From: Wyeomyia smithii
Taxonomy: Eukaryota > Arthropoda > Insecta > Diptera > Culicidae
DNA: 64,000 bases
Reading direction: 5' to 3'
Assembly: GCF_029784165.1 (NCBI RefSeq)
Contig: NC_073696.1
Span: 265,824,760 to 265,888,759, forward strand
Position numbers and translations under genes: made by a program. Positions within the stretch are counted from its first letter, which is position 1. Every line of letters starts with the position of its first letter. Of this stretch, positions 34,403 to 47,400 are shown in pieces. Under the pieces are notes generated by a model, which saw nothing but the letters and a program-made list of their open reading frames with translations, did no database searches and had not been told where the DNA came from.

Positions 34403-34834
34403 TAGTTAAATTTTGACCAGTTTTTTGTTTAGCCTCTAGGGTGATACTTTCTAGTATAATGTTGCCCAAACAATCGACTTTTTTTAAACTTTTCAACTTT
34501 CGAACAAACAACAAGAATTTGCTCAATCTGGTGTACGATAACACCATAATGCGTCTCCATTGAAAAAAGATACTGCAATCCAGTATCATAACACAAACAA
34601 TATTGTTCCATTTTGGAAAGTCCAAAACCCAGGAGACTCCTTTGTTTGATATTTTTGCATTGCAGTGGCTATTTCCAATTGGGAGATATGGTGGTTATGG
34701 TGAACATCACAGAATTAAAAATTTTATATTCAGATTAAAAATTCATTACTCCGTGAAAATGTTACATCTCAAGAGAAATTTTGTGGGGAATTTCTAAGGG
34801 AAACGGTTTGTATCTTATTCATTGTTATTTGAAG

Positions 34835-36076
34835 TAGGGTTTGCAATATTCCCGAGAACAGATTTCCCGGGAAACGGGAAATCTCATCTCATTTCCCGGG
34901 AACTCCCGGGAACCGGGAAAGGAAAAAATACTTAGCAAAAATGAGATTTCAAATAAAGTTTTTTTATTAAAAAGCTTTGAACAATCGTTTACAATTTAAT
35001 TATCAATTAAAAAACAAAATTTATTCAAGTTCACTCCAGAAATTCATGAACAATCGTCTATCAGTCGTCTCAGTTCCGCTGACAATTTTTCGTTAGGCCC
35101 AAATAATGTAATTCTCTTCTGTAAAACTTTGCTTAAGATCGCTGAATCACCGCTGGTGTCTGATTTCTAAAATACTTCTAAATCACCGATTCCAGCTCTT
35201 GCTACATTTCATTAGAAACTGAAGAGTCCAATACTTTTAGTTTGTTGAAGATAAAGCTGAGTGTTTGGCAGCCGGATTTTAGAGCATTTGAATGTCTTCG
35301 TAATCAATGTGATATCGCGGCCACGACCCAAGTTACACTGACTGAGTTTTAATAATTTATTTATTTCTGGTCGCATTGATTTACTGGTTTCAATTTTTTT
35401 TAAACAAATTTTCAAATTTTTTTGTCAATAAACAAAGAAAAAATCAAGCAACTATCCGCTTAGTAGTAAACTCACTAGCAAAAAAAGACATGAGACGAAG
35501 AAAATATTTCTACATTTATCGTTTACCCGGGGTTGTTTTTCGGCTTCGCAGTCTTTCAGAAATAAAACGAATTAATATCGCTCTTTCAACCAACGTTTCG
35601 GTGTATACCTTCATCAGGGAATCGTGAATTTAGGAGACAAGACAATATAAAATTACAAAATTACACAACAAATGAAATCACAAAACGCTTACAGAACATA
35701 AATCGTTTTTGTCATACAAGCTTCGGCATTAGCATTCCTGTCCTATTTATGTTTATCGTTTACTAAATAAGACAGCATATAGTTTTGACAAATAAATTAA
35801 GCAAATAATTTGATATTACACGGCAAGCGAATATTGATCGTGGTTTCAAGCAAATATTTGCTTCGTATAATGCACACTATGAAGCTGCTCTACACTTCTA
35901 CGACGTAAGTTTCGTGTTTTGATACGATATTTAGTTTTATTGCAATGTTGTATGGAAAATTTTCCGAGGAGCTCGGGAATCCCGGGATCCCAGGAATCAT
36001 TATTCCTATTCCCGGGATCCGGGAATCCCGGGAAAAAGCAATTCCCGGGAAATTGTTCCCGGGATTGCAAACCCTA
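34835..36076. mobile_element. hAT element, 1.24 kb, with exact 8 bp target duplication
   Basis: Inverted ends TAGGGTTTGCAATATTCCCG and CCCGGGATTGCAAACCCTA, flanked by ATTTGAAG at 34827-34834 and again at 36077-36084, an exact 8 bp duplication. Both subterminal regions are packed with TTCCCGGGAA-type palindromes (34864-34920 and 35968-36062), as hAT transposase-binding arrays often are. The interior is AT-rich. Its longest minus-strand frame (35212-35415, 67 codons) is not a recognisable transposase, so the element is non-autonomous or gutted. A copy of the GAAACGTTGG hairpin motif lies inside at 35591-35619. Confidence 0.93.
35591..35619 (-). other. GAAACGTTGG hairpin motif, copy 3 (CTGATGA form)
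   Basis: The minus strand reads CCCTGATGA, A, GGT-ATAC-ACC, GAAACGTTG. It contains the full CUGANGA and GAAA boxes of a hammerhead core separated by a 3 bp stem. One extra A lies between CTGATGA and the stem, as in the other copies. Confidence 0.7.
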
Positions 36077-36084
36077 ATTTGAAG

Positions 36085-38158
36085 TACAGTTTGATATTTT
36101 TCCATGAAAGGCCCAGTTATTACAGTTCAAAATCAAACGGCTCAAAAGATACATAATTTTGAAAATCTTAAATCTTGAAAAAAGTCGATTTTGGGCAAAT
36201 CTATGACAGAAAGTGTCACTTTAAGAGCCGAACAAAAAATACGAGTCCGAAATTTTTCGATGAAGAACAACTGGAGCGGTTTTGAGTATGATTGGAACAA
36301 AAAATAAAATTCGAATGGAACTTTTTTGCATGGATTAACAGTACATAATATATGAAATTTAGATTACATAAAGGTCTGCAGAATCGATTCTCCTGATATT
36401 TTTCTAGCTATGTTGTATACGTGGTGGTCCTGTTAAAGACCGTTTTTGTTGTACTTGTGGCCTTTTCCGAATGCGATGGCCACTCACTGTGAAAAATACT
36501 GGTTTCGTTTTTGAAAATTTATTAAACTTCATACAAATATTGGAACCATTTCAGAGAGACGTTCGTAGTGAACAGAATGCAATACGTTACTGTGTAAATA
36601 AACTGTTGCGTGGTTAAGAGTGCTGCACTCTTGAAGTTTGCCAACATTCAGCACGAGAGGGATTTTATTGTCTTACCTTCAAGCCACAACACAATACAGC
36701 ATGTCATTTTGTTGCGTGACTGATAGCTCGATCGGAACAAAATCTCTTTACATATTGGTAAACTAGGGAAAAAGACATAATTTGAAAAATAAAGGCGGAG
36801 CTACTTACAATATAGACTCTTAGACTTAAAAAAATTTCGCAAACAAAAGGTAAGCTTGTGATTGGTTAGTCGCTGCTGTTTCTATCGATTCTAGTTCCTT
36901 TGTTCACTGGTTCACAATTAAAAAAAAAAGCTAATCATTTTATTGTGAGTTTAAGGGAAACTTTCTTTATTGATTAAGACGTTTATGTTCAAGAGATGTT
37001 AAGTGAAAGCAGTAATGCATGCATTCAAAATGGGACATGGCACGTACGCTAAACCACGATACCATCTTACACTAAACCATCCTGTTCTGAGCTATAGAAG
37101 CAAGTGATTAATTGAATGCTGCGAAAACAAACTGAAAATGATTGATTTTCAACTCAACTGTTCTCAACTATTCATTAATTTACTGTTGAAAAGATATGCT
37201 AGGTTGAAACAACATTCATCTTTTAATCAAGATATTGGCGTTTGAAATTAGCTCAGTGGTAATAACATAATATTTATTTTGGGGGTACATTTTCGTATTT
37301 TCATTCGTGGATTTCGGGGATGATTTGGCTGAACTGATAATCTATGAAAATCTGTTTCTGTACGATTAGAAATTTCATATTAATATTCTATCGTCAAATT
37401 AATGACATTCGATCCTTGTGATGATTTTGGATATCCTGCAATTTTGGAACAACTTTTTTGATGATATAACTAGTTTTTTGAAGATATTAGAACAAATTCA
37501 TCAAACAGCGGAGGTTTTGATGATACTGTTTTGAGTGTGGACCGAATAAAAATTATATTTTTGGAAAACTAGAGTAAAACATGTCATAAACTGAGGTTAA
37601 CCGAATTTAATATGCGCAACTTTCGCCTTGCTCAAATGAAGCATACAAAGAGGTTCTTACAGTTAAAATAGATGAAGATATATGGCATTTTCGCTATAAT
37701 TTTGAGACATTAAGTTTCACTTGCCTAATCATTACGATATCATACGATATTTCAAACTACTCGACGATGCAAAACGGGATTATAAGAACAGAGGATTGGT
37801 GCGCTCACATCACTCACTCTCAATATGGGTTGCGAAAAGGTATGAGTGCAGAAGAATCTTGGAGAATAAGAGCGAACAATGTAGAAGAATAAGTGTTTTC
37901 CTGCTATCATTAGTGGTACCACTTACCGTGCAACGCACGTGCTGTTTGTATAAACTGTGGCGTTGGCTGTGCTAAAATCGTTGCTACTCGAATTACTGTA
38001 TTTAAACAATCATGTAACAGGTACTGTGCACGATATATAAATAGATTGAAATTTGAATGATTTATATAAATTGGGAACTGATGGAGATATTGAAACTGGT
38101 AATCTTTCATTTTTTTTCGTTGCATGGTCGAAAACCTAAATACTAAGACCTCAATTTG
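36085..38158. other. AT-rich DNA, no gene; carries an orphan histone-type stem-loop
   Basis: No coding region recognised. The phrase TTAGCTCAGTGG at about 37245 matches a Pol III A box but has no B box downstream. The only other item of note is the stem-loop at 36426-36441. Confidence 0.45.
36426..36441 (-). promoter_or_regulatory. Histone mRNA-type 3' stem-loop, orphan
   Basis: The minus strand reads CAACAAAAAC, then GGTCTTTAACAGGACC, then ACCAC. The replication-dependent histone 3' signal has a 6 bp stem, a 4-base loop, a CAACAAAAAC-like leader and an ACCAC-like trailer. All are here, with one G-T wobble in the stem and loop TAAC in place of TTTC-like loops. I find no histone coding sequence on the minus strand upstream (36442 to 37400), so this is a detached or retroposed fragment, or chance. 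Confidence 0.5.
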
Positions 38159-38417
38159 GGGTACCCGTGGCTCTGTGGTTAGTGATGTCGGTCGACTAGC
38201 GCTACCTATGGTTGTGATATCGGGTTAAATTCCCGATCGAGTCGAGGAACTTTTCGAGCTGGAAATTTTCTCGACTCAGCACTGAGGCACGGAGTATCGT
38301 TTTACTTATCCTACACATGCAAAATGTGCCAAAAACAATATCGATAACGAATTATCTCAACTAATCTAGTTGATCGAGACCGCTATTAGCCCCAAGGCTA
38401 GCGTGCGATATTGTTTT
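38159..38417 (+). mobile_element. tRNA-derived SINE, second family
   Basis: tRNA-like head with A box TGGCTCTGTGGTTAG (about 38168) and B box GGGTTAAATTCCC (38222-38234). A unique body follows (GAAATTTTCTCGACTCAGCAC, then ACATGCAAAATGTGCC). It ends in GACCGCTATTAGCCCC, AAGGCTAGCG and GATATTG. The layout and phrases match tRNA-type SINEs that I associate with mosquitoes. No clean target duplication was found. Confidence 0.82.
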
Positions 38418-41400
38418 CAATCTGGCAAAATTGGAAGCACCAGAAAGAAACTGCATCAGTTTGCAACTCCGATTTCAAACTTTCAACCTACTCAAACTCA
38501 GCCAAAAAGCCACAATCAGACAAACCGACATCGAAAGTAACACACACTAAATCCACATTCACCCGCAGATTAATCTCAGATCTAAGAAATAGCGTTAAGG
38601 AAAAAATAGATAGAATAAACTTGTTTCTTCTAACCCACCCGAACCCGTCCCGTAATCCCAGACAGCCGAAAATCCATCCACGTTGCACTCTCTTGGCAAA
38701 AACTTTTCCTATTAATTTCATTAATTCCCTGTTAATTATCTTGTCTCCTCTCTCACCTCACCCCGAGAACCCGTTCCAAATTTGACTCTCCGAAAAAGCA
38801 GGGAGGCCACCAGCCGAATCAAGTGAGCAAACGTCACCGTCTGACAGATCCTTAACCCTTCCCAGGAGCCCTGAGAAAGAGAAGAATGAAAGAAAAAACA
38901 AGCCGCTCCACCTTCACCAGCTTCCCGACAAAGTAGGATCTAATAAATTAAATTAAACTCTTATTGATTTATGCGTAAATCCGTGTCAAAACAATTAGAA
39001 GCAATTTGGGGCGACAGCTATCGAACATCGGACGAAACGGAGAGGTTTGGGGAGTTTTTCGCCGGTTGTCAAGTGTTTTCCGACAGCGGCGCACAGAGGG
39101 CTAAGAAACATGGCAAACAAAATCACTTGGAATTAAATCATAATCAACCCTTTTGCCGGGTGTCTTTTCGAACCTGGAAAGCGGTAAGGGGGGAAACAAA
39201 AGGCCATGTTTTGTCTCCAACTGTAGACTGTGTGTAGTGAGGAGGCCTCGCAAATAAACACTAGTTAAGCTCTCGGGTTTTCCAGACCCCAACAGGACTG
39301 GCCACCACTACTGGAGCAGGAGTGAGAGCTAGCACAAAAGAGCCGGAGGATTGCGAGCTTTCCCATTGTTCCTGGCGGCTGGCTGGGCGGGAGTTGAAGG
39401 ACCTTCCCGTTGTTGTACTAGAATGGCACCGCTCTGCCGTCGCATCGGGAGCTTCATCATCAACGGCAGAGGCAGAAGCAATAGGCAGCATTATATTCGA
39501 CTTGTTTCCTTTTGTTTTTGTCCACCCCTGCATGCGTCCTGTGCTGTGCCTGTGGATGGCGGGTCCAGACCCAAGACGACGACTTTATTTGCCGATTGTG
39601 TCGTGTGTCGTCCTGCCTGCAAGATTCTGCTCTTTTTCGGGGAGAACAAAAGTGAGAGTGAAAACTCTTTCCCCCGCAGGCCAGGCCACGCCAGGCTGGG
39701 ACGACGAATGAGGTTATGAGCTGACTACAAGACCGAGCCAGCAGATGATGATCTTTTAAGTAGCCCTGACCTTTGCTTTTGTTCTGTATGTTAGCTACAC
39801 TATACCAAGCGGCACAGAAATTCTATCCATCCCCTATCTCCTGTCTCTTCGCTACGGAACGGGGCTTCAACCTCATCCCGAGATTGCAGCAGCAGCAGCA
39901 GCAGCAGCAGCATCAGCATCAGAAGAAGTGTTTGAATGTTTGTATACATGTGTAACTACTGTGTCCTTAGCCGGTCTTTATTTCTTCGGTGTTTCTGCTT
40001 TTGTACGAAGGCCATCTTAAGCTTTCCGATGGAAAATTTACGATGACAAAGTAGAGAAAAGGAAGGGAAATGAAACTATTTCCCAGCCTCTGTTTTCTAC
40101 TCCTCCCTCACAAGGGTCAAATACTTTCACTTGCCCGTCGGAGTTTTCGGGGGGAGCAATCCGTCGCTCAGGAAAGTATCGCTTTAAGAACATCAGGCCC
40201 GAGTTTCACCGCCTAAATGAGAAATTAATGAAGAATGTGTGTGTTCTTCTTCGACCGGGCGGCCGACCGGCAAAAGGTCAGTCCGTTTGCTTCCGGCTAG
40301 AGGATGGGAAAAAACGGAAGACAGCATTCTTCGAAGAAACAATTTCGAGTGCTCCTTTAAGAAAGTGGACCGAAGAATGTGATGAATGTAAATAGAGCGT
40401 CTGTCGGTTGGTCGGTCAGCCCCCAGTCCAGCCAGCCGTCGGTTGTATGTTGAATTAAAACCTGAAGTGAGGGGGTGGGAGTGAAAAGATAAACACAAGA
40501 GCAGTCCCTCGGGGGGATGGTCAATTGTGGGACGGCTTGCTTGATCCGTAGGAATCCAGCGTGGTTGACCGATATTTGCATAGGAATTTGATTAGGGCTG
40601 CCTATAAGGGAAAGAATTTCAGGATTCTACGATAGTTGACGGAGGCTTCCCTATATTAGGAGTAAAGTTGCCGTGGCTAATTGGGAAACTGTCGGTGTCG
40701 CGGTTCATCATAAGGGAAAATAAAACCCAAATAAAAAACCACATCATTTATCAATTAACGACTGCTTCACACCCTGCGCGCTCAGCTCTAGCGTTTTTGC
40801 AGGCCGTCGGCCGTCGCCACCGCCGCCCGCAGAGTGCAGAGAAGAAAGTGCATGAATGGAATCCACTAATAAAACGAGGACCTATTAATAAACGGAACTG
40901 ATGCCAATTAAGCCCCCTTCGCAGCAGGAGTGTGTGAGTTCGGTCAAGCGTGCGAGGATGATTCATTTCCATATGCGCGTCCCGTCGCCGTAGCCGCTGC
41001 TGCTGGCGGCTATTTTTAAACAAAACGGCAACATCGAACGTCAAAAAAAAAAAAAGACCGACCATCAGACGGCGACACGCACGACGTCCCACAACACAGC
41101 CAGCAGTGGTGAATCGAACTCATTGTGGTCGCCTTTATTGATCTGCTGTCGGTCGGGTTTCGCTTCGGCCGGGCGACCAAGTGTTTGCTTTTTAATTCGG
41201 TTTGACACTCGATAAGTGGGAAAATTGCACAACAAACACCGCGCGAGGGAAACCAAGTGACAGCGAACAAAGGCCGCCCGGGCAATGTATCATCATTAAT
41301 CAGTGATTGCCGATTGTCGATTGTTGTCACTGCATCGAACGAAAGCAAAGTGAGGAAAAAAAACCCAAGGGGAGAACCACTTTTTTATGTGCGAACAGTT

Positions 41401-44400
41401 GTTGCAATCAGACAATAAGTAGTGATTCGGTATCGAATATAAAACACACGCACAAAAGCGATTAAGAAAGATTGATTTGATTGTAGCGGTGAGAACGACG
41501 GCTAATTAGATTCCTGACCCTCGCGCACAAAGCAAGCCGTGACGGCGGCGGTGGCGGATTCTAGCGCACACGATTGACAGTTCAGTTGCCTTTGTTATGG
41601 TTTCTTGATGGTGGTGCCACGCAAGAACCTAAGTAGCGTTTGAAAGAAATCTTTAGAGTGATCTTCTAATTGCCCATTTTTCGTTCGCTCATTCGTCCGG
41701 CATTGGTATTGTTTGCCGAAACAGCGAAGAAAAAAAAAACGCGCGCGCGGTTCCCATCGAGCGGCGGGTGTTGGAAGCCGAGGCGGCAGCTGTCGAACGT
41801 AATTTTTTATCGATCAACGGCCTCGCCACCGCAGCTACTGGCTCTGTGCTAATGCAGTGGGAAAATCTTTCGCGTGACGGCATTTTCTCAACCGGAGACC
41901 GGAGGGAGCGCTCTGTGTTTAAGAATTTTTCTACTTCTTCGGCGGACTGTCATAGCGATTAGGGCGGCCAAGTGGCGGGCAAGCGGCGGTGGCTGTGCGG
42001 TGACGGGTTTCAAAATGGGCTAGATAAAACATAATAATGTTTCAATAATTTATGTGTATTACCATTGTGTGCTTATTATTTCGATTTTTCTCCATTCCGC
42101 GGCTGCGGCATGAAATGCATTCTAGTTTATATGGTGATTATTTCGAAGCATAGCTCGAACACATACACACACATGCACTCTCATGGCATGCTATGTGACG
42201 GATCGAAACGCTAGGTTTTTATTATTGTTTTTCCCATTAAGTGGCGTACGGGGCCGGTCTCGGGCAGGAAAAATGGAACTTATTTTCCCATATTAATAGT
42301 ATGTATATGCGCATTATAATTTATGCAGCCGCCCGAAGCAGCAGCTATTGCTGTGTCGTCATACGTGCCTCTGCCGCTCGCTCGATCTCCTCGTCATCGT
42401 CGTCGTTGTCGGTCCCATTCCGGCAGTTTAGCGGGAAAATAAATAATTTTTGATTGAATATTCATCAAATGTAATGATCTTCGTACTGAAACAATATTTT
42501 CCGAACACGCGCACAAAAACAGACGCACACACACACAAATAGACAGACAAATAAACAAACAAAACGGTACACAGCGTCGAGTGTTAATATGGGAACTCCT
42601 CCCTGTTTGCGGTTTCGACGGAAAATGCGGAACCCCTTTTCCTACCGTAGCTAGGTAAGTTACTACACGTGCTCAGCTGCCACCCACGCGCGCCCTCTCA
42701 AGAGTTCGAAGCTAATTTAGATTGCCGAAGAGATTAGAGCAGGAATCAATTAAAAATCTGTAATCCTGAATCAGGCCAGTGTTTACTGTCAACCGGCCGG
42801 CAGGACCGTTTTTCCCTCTAGTGATTTATGCCTTTGTTTGTTTTTAATCTTCGGTCGTTCTTTGTCTTCGGGTTGAAGTTTTTCCCGGAGGTTAATCAAT
42901 CGATTGTCGACGCAGAACCCTTTGACGCGCTCCTTCTGAAAGTCCTCCGTCTAGAGTAAACATATCCCGATAAGGATCTCTTTGAAGTCACTGGAACTGC
43001 ATCGACAGCACATGATGAATGGGACAGACAGGGACCAGGCTGATTACGCTCGCTCCGGGTAATGTTTTCGAAATCATCCGTAATTAACTTCCTGTTTTAG
43101 CCCCTCGCACCACCACAACAACAACAGCCACAACAACGAAAAAGAGTCGAAACTCTTGGATCTAAATGAATTTTAATTAACAATCGGCAATACGGGAGAA
43201 GTTCATTGATCGCAACCCGCATAGTTCCGAGCTGGCGACGACGACGGCGGCTCATAAAACTTGTACCGCGTACTTAGTCTCGCGTTTCATCGATTCCAAT
43301 GGGCTTGTTCGTAATTCAATTAAACGTTAATGATTTCTTGATATTTATTGAAAATAGCTCGGATATGGGCGCTGCCGAGAGCGAGGGAACACTTTAATAG
43401 CCCCTCGGACGTGCAGAAGAATGTTAAATTTATGGCTTTTATCGCGGTCCGAGCGCACCGAAGTGGCCAGGGCCACGAAGTTTGATGTTTTTCTGACACC
43501 TGAGTATCACATTGACGGATGGATGGAAGATCGCAAGAGTGCCCATTAAAAACCAATTAAAGATCGAAACTTATTGGGGATTGTTATTCGATGCAGCCAA
43601 AAGCGGCGACCCGGTGAATAATATATGAGCGGATTGCGTGCGTGATTTCCAGCCAAAACACTCATCAGTTTGAGCCATCGCGGAAGAAAGTGGAAAAAAC
43701 TAACTTTTTCTCTGCCCTCCCCCCGTCATTTCAGTCGCTAATAGAGTTGGTAAAGTGAGCTGCGTGCTCGTAAATATTTCCTCTAATATTTATTGGAAAT
43801 AAATATAAATTTCTGAATTTTATGATCGCTACTGCTGCTGCCGCCAGTCCCCGGTCCAAGCGACGAATCGAAGTCACCTTCGACAACGCGAACGACAACT
43901 ATATTCTCGGCTTTTACTGCTGGCCTTCCCCTCGGTGCGGTGTTGCGCGCGACTATACTGCTTTCCCGCTCCCGGTAAACAACGCTCTATAGCTGTCAAA
44001 CCGAATAAGCAATAAATCGATCGACGATATGTTTTAGTGATGTTTTCGTTCTTTATTTTCGCTGCTGGTGTCGCTAGAGCAGGTTCAGCTGCGAGTAGGC
44101 TGTGAGTTGATGTTCGTTTGATGATTCGTTTTTTTTGCTTTTTATTTGGTTGGATTTTATTAGTCTCTATCACCGCAGTAAGCCGAGCGCGGGCAATCAT
44201 TGCGTAGCGAGCGACTGTTCGGTGAGGGGGGCAGGGGGCGAGGAGGATATTTTTAATATACGCTGCCGCGTTTCGACTCTCTGGGGCACCTAATTTACAA
44301 ATGTTGTCAACGGCCGTCGCGGTCCCAGGCGACCTATTTTCGAGCCGAAATTGAGCAATAAATTCCCAAATTGAAAGCAGATGATATTGACAGTCAAGTG

Positions 44401-47400
44401 GATCAGATCAGAGTGCCCTCCTGGGGTGCGTCAGCGGGGCGGTAAGGTGAACGCCGTGCGATGGCGCACAGAAGAATATGATCGCGGTTTGATTTATAAA
44501 CGGTTTCAGGCGCAAACGAACGAATGAGTGAAGTTGCGGTTTTCTAGCCCCTCGGTGCCCGCCCGTTTGACAGTTACACTCGTTAATCTTGAGTACGCGT
44601 CAAAGCAGGCGTCGTCAGTCGGTGGTGAACTACGACGATCGAAAGCAGCGCTGGAGGAAAACCATCGCTTTTTCAACGGAAATCTTGCGGATCGAACAAA
44701 CGTCACGTATGTGAAAAGGCGGGCTCCGTGCTCCACGGAGAACGATCGATATCAGTCACCTGCGGTCAAATAGATCGTTGATAGTTTTCTGTGGAAATAA
44801 ATTTCCATTAATTAGTGCTTTGCCGCCGCTGTTTCTGTTGGGTTTCAGTTGAATTCACCATTCACAAAACCAGGGACGAAACTACGAGTACACCTGTCGA
44901 TTATGTTTCTTGGCGCGGCGCTGGGTGCAATTTGACGTTACACTACTCTCCGCGGTAACATGTGTACGGAATGCTTGCTCGCCCTCCCCTCCTACCATTG
45001 ATTAGCGCCTTCGCCGTGATGTGAGAATTCTTTCGGCTTCTAATCCAACACTGCACTGGTGTAGTTACACACATGTATGGGGAAGATGCTGAAATACTTT
45101 CATCATAAAATTTAATGTTAATGATATGTATCTGTTCTGTTTCAGAGAGCATCTTCTTCAGACGGGGCTTAAAGTATCGCTCGCTCGCACGTTTCCCTCG
45201 TTATGGGAGCCGTCGAGCGAAAGATGCGTGTTTCGATGTCGTTCCGTAGAATTCGCCTCCCGTTCCTTCTAGCCCACAAGCCCGCTGCCCGCCACCGTTA
45301 GCGAAATGTCATGATTTTTCTGTGTCATTGTCATTCCACGAAAACCACCCTCAACTCATCATCGTTTTCGTCATTTTCCGGGTTCCCGGTGGATGTTAGT
45401 GAACCTGTGTGAGTGTATGCGTGTGCGGTGAAATTTCATCTTGTCATAAAACTAAGAGCAACTGCGAACCCCTCGTCCCATCCTTTAGGATCCACTTGCT
45501 ATCTTCACCGGAAGAGCTTAATACAGTGTGCCCAGCGTGTGTAGTGCGGGAGGTGGCGGCGCTTGCTGCGATGTCGTCAACTATTATTTCATTAAAATGA
45601 AAGTGAGATTTATCCAACACTCTGCCGCCGGGCTAGGCCAGGCTGGGCTGGAGTTCCTCCACACTAGCTTCTGCCTCATTTATCCGAGGACACACGGTTC
45701 CACAAAGTTTGCCTTCTGTGGCAAGCGGCGAGTAGTGTGGTGTGTGCTTTAATTTTCGGCAAAATCATGAGCCAAGTGCGTTATGATGGTGACGACGACG
45801 TTTTCACTGTCGCCGTATGTGGGAAAGTTTGAACGTTCCTTCGCCGCAATTTAAAGTTCGATCTATCCGACGGTGTCGGTACCTTGTAGGAATGGTGTGG
45901 CTTCAAATATTATTATATTCTAATATGAAATAACAGCATTAGCACCCAATAATGGGTGGTCGTTTTGGCGCTTTCGAGCCGAAGCTGAATGTAAACAAGG
46001 AAACACTTGTTAACTGTAGTCAGTGTTTTAACTAGACTGGCGAAGTGGATTTTGGAAATTTCAACTATTCTCCAGCTTTCTGGATTGACAATCTGGGTTG
46101 CCAGTTCCTTACTTTTACTTTATCATTCTGCCAGACTGTTCGGTCGGCGTTCGGCGCTGCCGATCGCGTGTCAAACCAAATTGTTCTGAGCCAATTAACG
46201 AACTCGAACCCTCGAGTGGGTGTTAACCGCAGACACCGAGAGCCAGTTTAGGAATTTTGATTAGATGGACAGATATTCGAATTCTGGGAAACCGAAATTC
46301 GGTCGACTAATTGATTGCTAATTGTGTGCGGCTACTGGCTTTGAATTTTCTGCTACTTCTTTGATGCAGTTCCGAAAACGAACTCTCTAGGTCTCTCTCT
46401 TTCTCTGGGAAGCCATTTTCGATCGCACGACTAGTGCGAAATCGTGCACACACAAAAAAAACTCCTCATAAATTACACTTTATTGTTGAAGCTGTCAAAA
46501 ATTATTTCCCGTTCGTTTTCAGCCGCGCGCGCGGTCGCTGTTCGTCCATATTGATTCAATTCGAGCAGCGCAGGCAAAGCCCTCTTCCTGTGTGCTAGCA
46601 GCTAGGGCCAGCTAGGAACCGGTTTTTTCTCCGTCACCTTCATCATCATCATCATCACCATCACCACAGCATCGGAGCATCATCACAGGGCGCGAGATGG
46701 CTTGTTGCAATTGGGAGCGAACTGAACGCAAACGAAAAAAAAAATGAAACCATTCAACATTGAAAGGAAAACCAACGGGAAGAAGCAGTAACAAGATGAA
46801 TAGCTAACTAGCCTCGGCCATTAACGTGAGCGAGAGGCACTGCTGCACTGTTTCCGAGCGCGAGGCAGTTTGCAAACTGAAAAACGCCGAGGGAAACCCG
46901 CCACCCAAGAGGACATGAGACGCAAGGCAAAACTAGTTTTCTATAGCATCAACTTCGATGGGTGATAAATAACCGAAGAACGAGATCCCTCCCCGGGAGT
47001 GAATGTCCTGAACTGTATTACAGCTTGGATTAATAAAACATCATCATCTGTCGCACATAAAGGATCGCTTATGGCGAGTGCGATGGTCTTCTTCGCATCA
47101 ATGCGAGAGGATTACGATTCACGCTTGTAGCCCCCGAGCAGGAACTTTGGCAAGCAGAGTTATGAGAGCGTTACAAGAGCAGCAGGAGAGCACAAAAAAA
47201 AAGTTCGATAATTTATCATCTTTCATATTGAATTCGGTCTGATGATGGCCCCCCCGAACAGCGACAGATGCGGGAGCACTTCGCCAGTGTCGTGCCCCTC
47301 AGCAAAAAAACCAATAAACGATGAGGATTTCCCCTTTCACCCGCTTTTGTCGTATTATTTTCAAATAATCGTTTATTGGAAAAATATTGTCGCACTCCCT

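Noticed and set aside
37240..37290. tRNA or SINE start at TTAGCTCAGTGG
   Set aside because: Only an A box match; no B box or T arm follows within 100 bases.
38411..38785. 124-codon open frame after the SINE
   Set aside because: No recognisable domain, Pro/Lys/Ser-rich text and no supporting splice or start context; too weak to call.
39322..39719. Overlapping 129- and 122-codon frames as an exon
   Set aside because: Two frames are open over the same bases and neither shows domain-like order; this is a GC-rich composition effect.
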